Translations under genes and position numbers: made by a program
Shown: in pieces, positions 35,301 to 40,037 of the stretch
Numbering within the stretch: the stretch's first letter is position 1
Layout of the letters: each line of letters opens with the position of its first letter
NCBI RefSeq assembly: GCF_905404315.1
Contig: NC_066266.1
Location: 2,425,501-2,489,500, forward strand
Direction of reading: 5' to 3'
DNA: 64,000 nt
Source: Leptidea sinapis
Lineage: Eukaryota > Arthropoda > Insecta > Lepidoptera > Pieridae
The notes under the pieces: model-generated
What the model saw: the letters and a program-made list of their open reading frames with translations, nothing else
Databases searched by the model: none
What the model was told of the DNA's origin: nothing

Positions 35301-35889
35301 ATTAATAAACATTATATCCAAAGTAAAGATAATTTTGCTACACTGTTCGCAAATTTTTTTGTCTTCTATAAAATCTTTTATAAATAGCTTAATTTGCTGA
35401 CTGTACACGCATTACTATCTATCTTGATGCAATAACGTAAGTGCTCGGATGAGGCGATAACTCTGTCCTTATTTTCTGATCAAGATCTATTCAGACGGAG
35501 GTTTTTTGACGTTTTTAATCAAAAATCACACTCATATTATTTAGGCGAAAGTTTTATTATTTACTCGTTTCTCTGTATATTTGTTACTCCTTAACGCTCT
35601 AAATAGATTTGGATCTTTTAAGTTTACCCTCAAATATACTTAATAATTTTATTTAAACTATGATCGCCTGGTACTAAAACGCTGTATTCCTATCTCATTT
35701 TCTCCAACGTCTTATCAATTATGTGTGTCTCTTTTTACTGTCGCTTTGTCGTTTCATCAACTTTCAAATCACCTCAATAATTTCTCGTTTCAGAGTTTGA
35801 TAAATCAGATATCACTGCAGAGTGAAGATTTGAAGAAGGCAGCCATTGCTCAAGCTACTAAGACTGAAACTGAATTTGATTTGCATTAA
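14252..35889 (+). CDS. ECH1: Delta3,5-delta2,4-dienoyl-CoA isomerase (ECH1), nine exons
   Basis: Joined exons (14252-14303, 14501-14636, 21669-21757, 22728-22831, 24992-25095, 26497-26584, 28073-28185, 30058-30184, 35794-35889) give 909 nt, 302 residues, with matching phases and GT-AG borders. The enzyme belongs to the crotonase family and moves the double bonds of 3,5-dienoyl-CoA to 2,4-dienoyl-CoA during breakdown of unsaturated fatty acids, in mitochondria and peroxisomes. Residues 1-22 are basic and hydroxylated without acids, like a mitochondrial presequence. Two oxyanion-hole segments are visible (GRGKHFTGG at the exon 3/4 join and HSACVGAGVD at 145-154). By alignment from memory with rat ECH1, Asp154, Glu174 and Asp182 match catalytic Asp176, Glu196 and Asp204; all are kept. 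Length fits the family. The C-terminus ends in DLH, not a peroxisomal signal, but see the alternative last exon at 31313. Introns are full of mobile elements. Confidence 0.93.
14501..14636 (+). CDS. ECH1: ECH1 exon 2
   Basis: Acceptor 'attattacag', donor gtaagt. Codons 18-62, including KYVYHVEMNRP and INTFTPVMWR, the typical N-terminal beta-strand and helix of the crotonase fold. An internal Met codon at 14515 (residue 23) follows the presequence and could start a form without it. Ends in phase 2. Confidence 0.93.
14908..15872 (+). mobile_element. 5'-truncated LINE with RNase H domain, target-site duplication
   Basis: Lies in ECH1 intron 2. Flanked by a 13-bp direct repeat, 'catgtgagccctt' (14895-14907) and 'catgtgaaccctt' (15873-15885), one mismatch. 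The 3' end carries an (accat)n tail instead of poly(A). Coding sequence (about 14960-15686) is an RNase H domain in two frames joined by one frameshift near 15150: YTDGSK, then CECVAIKEAA, then ILSDSMTVLTAL, then WIKGHSGSLGNDAADELAR, supplying the D-E-D-D active-site set. A Cys-rich tail (KCRGCLAEDE..AHVILEYA) follows. This fits the end of an I/Jockey-group LINE polyprotein. Confidence 0.85.
15886..16729. other. ECH1 intron 2 segment with a SINE-like scrap
   Basis: AT-rich and mostly unassigned. At about 16465-16525 a tRNA-like scrap ('gatgcgggacttgaatct...gagccaaccg') looks like the head of a family E-type element in reverse. Confidence 0.35.
16730..16980 (+). repeat. tRNA-derived SINE, family D
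   Basis: A box-like 'tagccgaatggc', B box-like 'gggttcatatcc', then the family D body to 'gcctagtttgggtcaagata' and a TA-rich tail. Inside ECH1 intron 2. Confidence 0.8.
17690..17980 (-). mobile_element. Element E: body with tRNA-like modules at both sides
   Basis: A reverse tRNA-like module (B box 'acccgtgacc' region, A box 'cactgagctaaccg' read in reverse, 17695-17755) adjoins a body shared with 22230-22386 and 43320-43513 ('gcttcatctacaggatctac', 'ttgataac.tgctcaacccc', 'gacttgagatgtcgctctt', 'caaatctaaacaatttgtta'). After the body comes a second, forward tRNA-like piece ('gcgggtttgagacccgcatc', about 17950-17972). Confidence 0.6.
18003..18240 (-). repeat. Family A, 5' part including the upstream region
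   Basis: Reverse copy. Beyond the usual 'gccggc...ttgtgcaaaggagtctcccactag' it continues into the upstream part of family A: 'ttttatgacac', 'gggcctgagacttccctatt', 'tttatgccccagggaagcac', ending near 'acacttcccgtgataaa'. The same upstream part is at 30700-30850 in forward orientation. Confidence 0.65.
18241..18315 (-). repeat. Fragment of element E (5' end)
   Basis: 'gcatattaggaaattgactt', 'gatgtcgctctttcaaatct', 'aaacaatttgtta' match the end of the E body. It directly abuts the family A copy. Confidence 0.6.
18316..19014. other. Unassigned ECH1 intron 2 sequence
   Basis: AT-rich, no coding potential. One higher-GC patch at about 18600-18690 is not assigned. Confidence 0.35.
19015..20970 (-). 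mobile_element. 5'-truncated Jockey-type LINE (RT and 3' end)
   Basis: A near 2-kb reverse copy in ECH1 intron 2. Going 5' to 3' on the minus strand: a pre-RT linker (RNKFYRLMESKRDAHYLNEF, 20729-20914), an RT start motif (SNKAPGVNGIK, about 20560-20620), an RT segment with LNGV-, TEGTAQGSVLGP (19936-20178), a thumb segment (HEYLGLIIDSKFNWSYHIE, about 19740-19800), the C-terminus (INILTVASQYILDNVMY, 19272-19466), then the 3' UTR shared with 28570-29175. The F-A-D-D active-site block is missing: the frame jumps from VNDL to WCYDSGLVLNIN. It is therefore inactive. Confidence 0.85.
20670..20725. repeat. Perfect 26-bp inverted repeat with a 4-base loop
   Basis: Arms 20670-20695 and 20700-20725 are exact reverse complements ('caaactaaaacttactgatg...'), loop cgta. 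Lies inside the LINE copy at 19-21 kb and interrupts it. Confidence 0.9.
20971..21668. other. End of ECH1 intron 2, unassigned
   Basis: No gene recognised. Two similar segments in opposite orientation (about 21475-21510 and 21575-21610: 'aacgcgatgtaaagttactc' versus 'taactttacttcgcgttt') form a loose inverted repeat, suggesting an old small MITE of roughly 140 bp. Confidence 0.4.
21669..21757 (+). CDS. ECH1: ECH1 exon 3
   Basis: Acceptor 'tttttcag', donor gtaaga. Codons 63-92: ELNDCFSSLSANPECRVVVL then SGRGKHFTG. Holds the first oxyanion-hole loop of the crotonase fold. Phase 2 in, phase 1 out. Confidence 0.93.
21790..22135 (-). mobile_element. 5'-truncated Jockey-type LINE, 3' end
   Basis: Reverse copy in ECH1 intron 3: 3' UTR block 'cctcagacctgagatgaacg', 'aagaaactcagcgggctttt', then the C-terminal coding part in reverse ('tcattaagaaagtcatttat', 'gacttactgactcgacttaa'). 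Same family as 28570-29175. Confidence 0.7.
22225..22386 (-). mobile_element. Element E body (Helitron-like 5' end)
   Basis: E body from 'cttgttcaactctcaggttg' to 'caatttgttattttaaagtga'. Read on the minus strand it begins TCACTTTAAAATAACAAATT directly after an A, the same end as the copy at 43513; this is the TC-after-A context of Helitrons. Confidence 0.6.
22410..22520 (+). repeat. tRNA-like module of element E, forward
   Basis: 'ccaagatttacgg', 'gcgtcactcggacggttgg', A box 'tggttcagttggtaagagcg'. This is the tRNA-like end of an E element in the opposite orientation to the body at 22225-22386. The B box side is degraded, so it is not a functional tRNA gene. Confidence 0.6.
22728..22831 (+). 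CDS. ECH1: ECH1 exon 4
   Basis: Acceptor 'aataaatattacag', donor gtacgg. Codons 93-127: GIDFNSLIEMESQ, DDVARRARSFEKLITNCQ. Helical segment after the first oxyanion loop. Ends in phase 0. Confidence 0.92.
22832..23416. other. ECH1 intron 4, 5' part, unassigned
   Basis: No gene or known repeat. A small GC-rich patch around 23270-23330 ('ggcgggccggcagccgtg') is not assigned. Confidence 0.35.
23417..23490 (+). repeat. Family A fragment
   Basis: 'gtgggctccttagcacaggatg' region to 'ttctgtcgtgaaat' with many changes; an old copy. Confidence 0.5.
23849..24349. repeat. 48-bp minisatellite, about 10.5 copies
   Basis: Tandem unit of 48 bp ('ttaaatacaatatgtttatt', 'taactatataatgcggtatt', 'ataatatt'), repeated about ten times with only a few point changes (for example a c-to-t near 24008 and an a-to-t near 24233). 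Because 48 is a multiple of 3 and one frame lacks stops, it makes a 154-codon ORF that is not a gene. Lies in ECH1 intron 4. Confidence 0.95.
24350..24991. other. End of ECH1 intron 4
   Basis: Unassigned, except for a cluster of 'accggtaaa'/'aaccggtt' motifs at 24845-24895 that may be the end of an old DNA element. Confidence 0.35.
24992..25095 (+). CDS. ECH1: ECH1 exon 5 (second oxyanion loop, catalytic Asp154)
   Basis: Acceptor 'acatccctcag', donor gtacgt. Codons 128-161: EDCVKPVLSMIHSACVGAGV then DLVTAADM. Asp154 matches rat Asp176. Phase 0 in, phase 2 out. Confidence 0.95.
25096..25920. other. ECH1 intron 5, 5' part
   Basis: A GC-rich patch at 25150-25310 ('ggcgacgtggggcgggtcg', 'ctcctggacgggtgttactt') resembles no feature I can name; the rest is AT-rich. 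Confidence 0.35.
25921..26112 (-). mobile_element. LINE 3' end fragment joined to family A
   Basis: Reverse 3' UTR and last codons of the Jockey-type LINE ('gcctcagacttgagaggaca', 'aaaagtcattcgttaaacat', 'ctacacacacgttttttaac'). It runs straight into the family A copy at 26113. The same join is found at 53787-53820. Confidence 0.65.
26113..26395 (+). repeat. Family A, 'gcaggaacat' subfamily
   Basis: Forward copy with the variants 'gaagcaggaacatgtaagct' and 'ctgaagagcgcc' that are shared only with 53819-54060. Part of the usual 5' segment is deleted. Confidence 0.7.
26497..26584 (+). CDS. ECH1: ECH1 exon 6 (catalytic Glu174 and Asp182)
   Basis: Acceptor with a long T run then 'tgttag', donor gtaatc. 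Codons 162-191: RYCTEDSWFQVKEVDLGLAA then DVGTLQRLPK. This is the most characteristic ECH1 stretch; Glu174 and Asp182 match the rat catalytic pair Glu196/Asp204. Phase 2 in, phase 0 out. Confidence 0.97.
26590..27230. mobile_element. Fold-back type MITE remnant
   Basis: A 22-bp hairpin (26624-26645 with 26649-26670, one mismatch, 3-base loop) sits at the left. Further in, 26714-26751 ('aacagttagcttactgctaa', 'cattaaaac') is repeated in reverse at 27190-27227 ('gttttaatgttggcaataag', 'ctaactgtttta'). The left motif also occurs at 8935-8975. No coding sequence. Lies in ECH1 intron 6. Confidence 0.6.
27285..27337. repeat. AT microsatellite (att/ata)n
   Basis: Imperfect run of 'attatattataat' units, about 50 bp. 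Confidence 0.85.
27340..27665 (+). pseudogene. LINE reverse transcriptase C-terminal tail
   Basis: Forward copy: 'gaagtggcagtgggcaggtc' (KWQWAGH), 'cgacggacagatggccgttg' (RRTDGRW), then a region resembling GRRSVGRPPT and a final 'gggggaggcctttgtccagc'. Frameshifted. The same LINE end is at 6338-6605 and 55315-55590 on the other strand. In ECH1 intron 6. Confidence 0.65.
27624..27678. repeat. Short-loop inverted duplication of the LINE end
   Basis: 'ctttgggggaggcctttgtc...' (27624-27648) is followed after 4 bases (gtgg) by its reverse complement (27653-27678) with one extra C. The LINE terminus has been copied back on itself. Confidence 0.85.
27868..28015 (-). mobile_element. Element E: tRNA-like module and partial body
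   Basis: Best-kept tRNA-like head of this family. On the minus strand the A box is 'taggctcagttgg' and the B box 'gggtttgagtccc'. A body piece follows ('cttgtatgtcttgtttgact', 'ggttgtggcttcatctac'), truncated near ECH1 exon 7. Confidence 0.65.
28073..28185 (+). CDS. ECH1: ECH1 exon 7
   Basis: Acceptor 'tttattttcag', donor gtttgt. Codons 192-228: VVGNTSVARELCFTARKLLS then KEALEIGLVSKVFPDKE. Typical 'A..IGLV..V' crotonase segment. Phase 0 in, phase 2 out. Confidence 0.95.
28272..28550 (-). mobile_element. Element F: Helitron-like with tRNA-like 3' module
   Basis: Closely matches 47766-48070. Minus strand starts near 'cttatatctttaaacaagca', 'gaatctcggaaacagctcca', a start I recognise from lepidopteran Helitrons, and ends in a tRNA-like module with A box 'tagctcagatgg' and B box 'ccggttcgaatcc'. 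In ECH1 intron 7. Confidence 0.65.
28560..29175 (+). mobile_element. 5'-truncated Jockey-type LINE, C-terminus and 3' UTR
   Basis: An intact 143-codon piece (28578-29009) reads LWGSAAHINTIFVLQKRAIR, KFSEINILTVASQYILDNVL, LLMPTTRLSRVSKYF, RLCGKGYYNINDFLNDTTDW, the C-terminus of a Jockey-type RT protein. It is followed by a 3' UTR ('ggcacactatttcgaatggg', 'tttttgccgttcaataaatg') shared by five other truncated copies. The open frame suggests a fairly recent insertion. In ECH1 intron 7. Confidence 0.85.
29240..29545 (+). repeat. Interspersed repeat, family H
   Basis: Matches 2975-3300 over about 300 bp ('attcctcgtgctattctatg', 'gatggctttgacaattaatt', 'tcgcaaacgtcagaaaattg', 'tgttacagtgatgcgc'). 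Confidence 0.65.
29579..29944 (+). mobile_element. P-element-like MITE with THAP start, copy 1
   Basis: About 366 bp with terminal inverted repeats 'cccggactagtaaaataag...' and '...cctttttttactagtccgta'. Shares its whole length with the element at 49636-50029. At 29765 an ATG opens MPSCVVKKCKNNT, the Cys-x-x-x-x-Cys start of a THAP zinc finger as found at the N-terminus of P-element transposases, then stops after 20 codons. No clear target duplication here. In ECH1 intron 7. Confidence 0.75.
30058..30184 (+). CDS. ECH1: ECH1 exon 8
   Basis: Acceptor 'ttttaaattccag', donor gtaagt. Codons 229-271: GLQHVMEIAETIAKKSPIAV then QNTKISLVYSQ and NKQGLEHI. Ends in phase 0, so it can join either 35794 or 31313. 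Confidence 0.94.
30268..30510 (+). repeat. Interspersed repeat, family A
   Basis: Forward copy lacking the first 60 bp; ends 'cccttattttcataaaaaaa'. In ECH1 intron 8. Confidence 0.75.
30700..31045 (+). repeat. Family A with its upstream part
   Basis: Shows the longer form of family A: 'atcacgggaaatatccc', 'gaattccaccaacgcacgac', 'gtgcttccctatggcataag', 'gggaagtcccaggcccaaaa', 'gtcgtaaaaggtgactt' and then the usual 'accagtgggaggctctattg'. Internally rearranged after 30890. Confidence 0.65.
31075..31240 (-). repeat. Family A, reverse partial copy
   Basis: Reverse copy ('tttatgaaaataagggttga', 'gcaggacgttcagctgatgg', 'ttcacggcagaaataggcgc') with a large internal deletion, facing the forward copy just upstream. 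Confidence 0.65.
31313..31366 (+). CDS. ECH1: Possible alternative last exon of ECH1 ending in Ala-Lys-Leu
   Basis: A strong acceptor ('tatatctcttctgtag') is followed by 17 open codons and TAA: GISPAINGNTEEFLAKL. It starts in phase 0, which is what exon 8 (ending 30184) needs. Joined to exon 8 it would give a 288-residue protein whose last three residues, AKL, are a classic peroxisomal targeting signal type 1. An ATTAAA at 31413-31418 followed by a GT-rich stretch ('gtttgtgtgtcc') is a fair poly(A) site. It would replace the 31 residues of exon 9. ECH1 of mammals acts in both mitochondria and peroxisomes and itself ends in such a signal. No similarity to the exon 9 peptide is seen, so a chance open stretch cannot be excluded. 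Confidence 0.35.
   Translation, partial: GISPAINGNTEEFLAKL
31413..31437 (+). promoter_or_regulatory. Candidate poly(A) signal for the alternative ECH1 end
   Basis: ATTAAA followed within 10 bases by 'gtttgtgtgtcctt', 47 bases after the alternative stop. The GT-rich part is the start of a family H repeat fragment. Confidence 0.3.
31424..31529 (+). repeat. Family H fragment
   Basis: 'gtgtgtccttatgtacacac', 'cctcgtgctattttacgttt' match 29250-29360. Cut by the P-like element at 31530. Confidence 0.55.
31530..31884 (-). mobile_element. P-element-like MITE with THAP start, copy 2
   Basis: 355 bp, flanked by a perfect 8-bp direct repeat 'gttgtaat' (31522-31529 and 31885-31892). Terminal inverted repeats about 29 bp: 'cacggacgagtaaaaaaagg...' and '...ttatttttttactagtccgtg'. 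On the minus strand an ATG opens MPACVVNICKND, again a THAP-like Cys-x4-Cys start. An 8-bp duplication, inverted repeats near 30 bp and a THAP start are P-element features. In ECH1 intron 8. Confidence 0.85.
31893..33414. other. ECH1 intron 8, unassigned 1.5 kb
   Basis: AT-rich, without recognised genes or repeats; short ORFs at 32804-32989 and 32992-33177 have no recognisable features. Confidence 0.35.
33415..33895 (+). pseudogene. LINE reverse transcriptase C-terminal fragment
   Basis: Reads FGVNIDKNLDWKAHIESLVK (thumb), then in a shifted frame SKEAAIIAHHGYIPSIIRCG, ILLWGNSTNVNKILLAQKRC, MRAVAGMTRRKLQTT, the usual order of a Jockey-type RT tail. A remnant ending 'NIKKRERRQC'-like follows. 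Frames broken. In ECH1 intron 8. Confidence 0.75.
34255..34455 (-). repeat. Interspersed repeat, family B, 5' part
   Basis: Reverse copy: 'agcttcctagtgcggtgttt', 'ccgggacgatacgacatg', 'aaaggccggcaacgctcctg', 'tgttgcaagagaatgtggg', 'ggtgatcacttagcacc'. In ECH1 intron 8. Confidence 0.7.
34970..35131 (+). repeat. Second copy of the 33513-33690 LINE segment
   Basis: Nearly identical to 33513-33690 ('gactacatcaaaagaagctg', 'gcccatcatggctacatacc', 'gtatgagagctgtggctggt', 'gtcgaaagctgcagaccac') apart from a few substitutions, one extra base and an 18-bp deletion. Both sit 1.45 kb apart in the same orientation. Confidence 0.85.
35132..35793. other. End of ECH1 intron 8, unassigned
   Basis: AT-rich sequence up to the exon 9 acceptor; nothing recognised. 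Confidence 0.4.
35794..35889 (+). CDS. ECH1: ECH1 exon 9 (standard last exon)
   Basis: Acceptor 'atttctcgtttcag'. Codons 272-302 and TAA: SLINQISLQSEDLKKAAIAQ then ATKTETEFDLH. The 'LQSEDL' part fits the C-terminal helix seen in ECH1 family members. ATTAAA at 35895-35900 may serve as the poly(A) signal. Confidence 0.9.
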   Translation, partial: SLINQISLQSEDLKKAAIAQATKTETEFDLH

Positions 35890-35940
35890 AATATATTAAA
35901 TAATATATGTTTAATGTTAGAGTATTTTGTATGTATAAGA

Positions 35941-36298
35941 CGGCGTCCATTAATTACTTGCGGCATTTTTGAGAATTTTTTGATAAGCCCTCGGTGAGAT
36001 ATCGTAAAATTTTCTTCAACTTTCTCCCCCGGCATCCTCTAATCTCACGCGATATTCTTAAAAATTTATGTTTTGGCTGTTCTATTACTTTTATTGAGTA
36101 TTTGTGAATATTACAGTAATTTAAAATCACAATCATGAATATTAAACAAAAATTAAGATAATATTAATTTAGTTCAATCAATAGAGACCCGTACATATTT
36201 TACAGCTTTTTTCCCCCCCATTCCGCATAAGTGAGATTTAGAAAGATTTAGCTTCGATTCCCCCCCTTGAACACTTCACGTAATTAATGGACGCACCG
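35941..36298. mobile_element. MITE just after the ECH1 stop codon
   Basis: About 358 bp with imperfect terminal inverted repeats: 'cggcgtccattaattacttg' at the left and 'cgtaattaatggacgcaccg' at the right (which reads 'cggtgcgtccattaattacg' in reverse). No ORF. It begins 51 bases after the ECH1 TAA, so it lies in or directly after the 3' UTR. Confidence 0.7.
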
Positions 36299-36604
36299 TA
36301 ATGTCATGTAAGTGAAATTAAAAAAGGAATATATTATTTTTATAGTATTTACAGATAATATATTGTTAAAATATATAATGATTTATTAATGAATTATGGA
36401 ATAGATTCTCATTGGTGTGTGATGAAATAAAACTCAGGCTTAGAGTGTAATACATCATAATAAATTGTGTATAACAAGGTGTCTCAGTCATTTAAGAGCA
36501 TATTTTTTTATATTCCGACTTGGATTAAGGATTCGTCTCCGCTGCGCTCCAACTAGATACTGCACTACCTAAGAACTCTAGCTTTTTTATTAGGGCAACA
36601 TTTT

Positions 36605-36760
36605 TTTTTTATGGAATAAACCCATGTCGTACCGGAAACACCGCACTAGGAAGTTCATTCCACAGCTTTGTAGTACGTGCTAGAAAGCTCCTTGTAAATC
36701 GCACTGTAGAGGACCGCCACACATCCGCATGGTGGGGATGATATCCTAACTTGTAATAGA
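36605..36760 (+). repeat. Interspersed repeat, family B, partial
   Basis: 'cccatgtcgtaccggaaaca', 'gaagttcattccacagcttt', 'gtggggatgatatcctaact'. Confidence 0.65.
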
Positions 36761-37029
36761 TGCATCATGCATGTGTGCGTGGCATCTTTCAAATTTTGTA
36801 ACATACGCTTCGTATTTTATATTGAAATTAATAAAATATAAAATACTAACTGATGATATGTGATCCCACTGTCTTTCTTATTTCTTGTAGTATTCTTTTT
36901 ACAAAGTTTTACTACGCAACCCGGTATTTTAGTTTCAATTATTAGCAAAATTTTAACAGAAAATGTGGCACGTCAACTTTACACATTGTTTGAAACTGGC
37001 TCGAGTACGCCCACTTTGGTGTAACATTT

Positions 37030-37320
37030 TATAGAAGAGGAGGACGAACGGGCGTACAGGTCACCTGATGTTAGGTGATCACCTCCGCCCACATTCTCTT
37101 GTAACACCAGAGTATCACAGGAGCATTGCCGGCCTTTAAGAAAGGTGTACGCGTTTTGATGGTACCCATGTCGTATCGTCCTGGAAAAACCCCACAAGGA
37201 AGCTCATTCCACAGCTTGGTTGTACGTGGTTAAAATTTATTGAAAACCGCACTCTGGAGGATCGCCACACATCCACATGGTGAGGATGATATTCTAACTT
37301 GTGGCGTGTCGTGCATATAT
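37030..37320 (+). repeat. Interspersed repeat, family B
   Basis: From 'tatagaagaggaggacgaac' through 'caggtcacctgatgttaggt' and 'gaggatcgccacacatccac' to 'ttgtggcgtgtcgtgc'. One of the better copies. Confidence 0.7.
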
Positions 37321-38390
37321 ATGATGGGCCAAGGCCTATACAAATAATAATTAATAAAAATGAGTTCGGGTATAGTGGTGACTCCTGGCAACATAAATGA
37401 TGGACTTAATGTGGTCCAACAATTATAAAAGAGCACGGAAAGTGCGTGTAAAATATTAATAAGAATAAAATAGAATCGTCGAATGGAAAAATAGATAAAT
37501 AAAAACGACCATTGAAGACCTATCTTGCCACTTCTTCTTATTAAAGCTCAACCTTTTCCGAAGTGGCGGTAAATGTAAAAAGGAAAAAAAGCTTCTGACA
37601 TTCTTAATATGTTTCTTTTCTTTGACCTACATGAATAACATGATTTTACTTTGAATTGAGTTATGAAAATGTGTCTATCCCATAACTTATATTACAATAG
37701 CGAATAATTGTTTTAACTAATAAGGTTACCCGATATTAAGTGATCACCGCCGCCCATTTTATTATTATTATTTATTTATTCTGACAAATAGAATTAGAAT
37801 TTATTAATATATAACAGGCCAAAAACCACAGAGTTTGTCCGGCATGTTTGAAAAATACTATTATCACCTACAATAATTAATATCAAGTTATGAATACAAA
37901 ACGCTAAAAGTATGTATTATGGACAACAGGCAACAAAAGACATTTAAACTGATAATAACAGTACTTATTGTAGCACGGGTGAGTCGCATGGCCTGCCACC
38001 GCACTGTATTGAATTTGAATGTCCGTCTGTTTAGATATATTAATTAGTAAACAATATTTAACTTTATAACGAATAGTTAAGTACACGATTGCGGATATCA
38101 CGACACGCTTCGCCCCAATCATGGCTTCGATAACGAAAGGCAACTTAAGACAAAGTTATAACTAATAATAATTATAATATTAATAATAAAATCATTTTAT
38201 TGCAGGTCGTGGACCCAAATGAAACTTGATTACATAATATGAGTCAGAATAATTAATTATCTAATATAAAATTAAGGTCATTTAAAATACTGAATAGTCA
38301 TTTTACGTTAGTAGTTATTTTAGTCTGTTGTAACCTTAGCCAGTGTTTGTAAAAAACATTGTCAGGGGATACGCTGAGCTGAAGTATAAT
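37321..38390. other. Intergenic, mostly unassigned
   Basis: A 35-bp family B scrap lies at about 37725-37760 ('gatattaagtgatcaccgcc'). The rest is AT-rich without recognised features. Confidence 0.35.
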
Positions 38391-38399
38391 ACATTACGC

Positions 38400-39050
38400 T
38401 TTAAACATAGTAGGTAACTTTAAAATCCTCAGGGAGAGATTCACCGAGAAAATCGACGAGCGAGCATATTGCACCGTATTGCCAGTGACCTTCGCTCTGG
38501 TTCTGTGTCAAAGTCGTCGCTCAGGGACCCCGTCAACTTGTGTCCGAGATACAAGAACTATTGCACAACCTGAACTGGTGTCCCATCTAATAAAACTGGA
38601 GGTATCCTTTTCGGACCTTTACCAGATCTAAAGATCACTATTTCTGATTTGCGTATATAATATTATAATCCAAGTCAAGTGTGGACCACTAGTCGATGAC
38701 CACGATCCTCAGTCATGAGAGTACGACTAGAGAGAGAGAAAGCCAGTACTATTTAGCTCACCAATAAAGTCATTAACGTAAAGATTGAACAGGTCCGGAG
38801 AGGTTAGCCCCCCCCCCCCCTAACTCACTAGAGGCTGTGTCGCCCGAATGCACGATGTTCGTTTGAATCTTATGCCACTCCATCTCATCAGCCCGACAAT
38901 ACCGCTATGGACGTTTGAGTCACGCATTTTTCTCCATAATATATTATAATTAACAAGATCAAAAACTTGGAGGTCTACTCGCAAAATCGACAACGATACA
39001 TTCGGAACGATACGATAATACTCCAAACATATCGCAACAACATACACTAC
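38400..39050 (-). pseudogene. LINE reverse transcriptase fragment
   Basis: Minus strand shows FDLVNYNILWRKMRDSNVHS, GIVGLMRWSG (38820-39047), then in other frames a 'LTSPDLFNLYVNDFIGELNS'-like stretch (about 38740-38815), the core of an RT domain. A 13-base C run at 38808-38820 sits in the middle and breaks the frame. Same element as the endonuclease piece at 39343-39840. Confidence 0.7.
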
Positions 39051-39342
39051 TATTTTGTTTTTTTTACGATATTAGAGTGAATGAATAATGTGCAAACCTT
39101 GAAATACTAAATATTATCTGTGCTATGTCGTTGTTAAGTGTCAAAAGTCAAAACATAGTTAAGGCGCAAAGGACCATCCAGACTCTGCTCCATCAATTTA
39201 CATCATTTAAAGAAAATGTAAATATTCACAAATTATGCGATGAATATAATATGATCACTTAAAATTGAATAAATAATACAAAACTTGCGGATAAAAAATG
39301 TAAAAAAAAGTAATGCAGCCTTTCTCGTGGACTTCCTATTTC

Positions 39343-39840
39343 TCAGGCGGCCATTTGCATTCCATGAGACTTACTAAGGAAAGGAACTTTTCCCGAGTCT
39401 GGTCCTATTGCATCTATATCCTCACAAACCCAAGTGTGTTCCTCACAAATTGACAATATCTTTCTGCCGAATCTAGTTGAGGGGTGCGCATTGTAGTCAC
39501 CCAGCATAAATAGGGTCTCAATCGCACACTGTTCAATCTCTGCACTCATCCTACTAAGAATATCCGTGAACTCTGGCAAATTATCTTCTATATCAATGAC
39601 GGTCCACAGAACTAATTTTGACATAGTCCAACCTATCACTCTCACAATCCACTACAGTTACATTATTAAAAAGAGACTTACGCCACATGATAGTTAAACC
39701 TCCGTAGGGACGTCCACGCAATATCCCAGCTGAGTCCATGGATGATTCGTGAATGATGCAAAATTATCATCTATCTGATGTACAAAGTCGAGGATGTTCT
39801 GAAGAAGCCATGTCTCCTAAAGAGCGATAATATCAGCGTT
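39343..39840 (-). pseudogene. LINE endonuclease (APE-type) fragment
   Basis: Minus strand order: an 'ADIIALQETWLL' start (about 39790-39840), a glycine/arginine stretch 'GRPYGGLTIMWRKSLFNNVT' (about 39650-39715), then ETLFMLGDYNAHPSTRFGRK (39343-39645). QETW and GDYN are active-site motifs of APE-type LINE endonucleases. Frameshifted. With 38400-39050 it forms one reverse-orientation element split by about 290 bp of other sequence. Confidence 0.75.
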
Positions 39841-40013
39841 TTTACAAATTTTTCTCACAGCATCTATGGAACGCATAATGCTTTTACAATTAAAGGTCGG
39901 AACGCATTACAGCGTCGCTTCACGTCGCTAGACGGTACCTACCGCACTACAACTGCAGTAAGCGTCAGCTCGCATCATTTCTATAGCAGTTTCCGTGTGA
40001 GCAACATTACAAG

Positions 40014-40037
40014 ATGAGCGATAGTGACGAGGATTAG
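40014..40037 (+). other. Short ORF MSDSDED, possible transposase start
   Basis: ATG AGC GAT AGT GAC GAG GAT TAG. The reading beyond the stop (FIISLVCAEEAPI) is mirrored by the right palindrome arm near 41130 (IISLMRAEEESIMEEKKK on the minus strand). An acidic start of this kind is seen in PIF/Harbinger-type transposases; this link is a guess. Confidence 0.25.
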
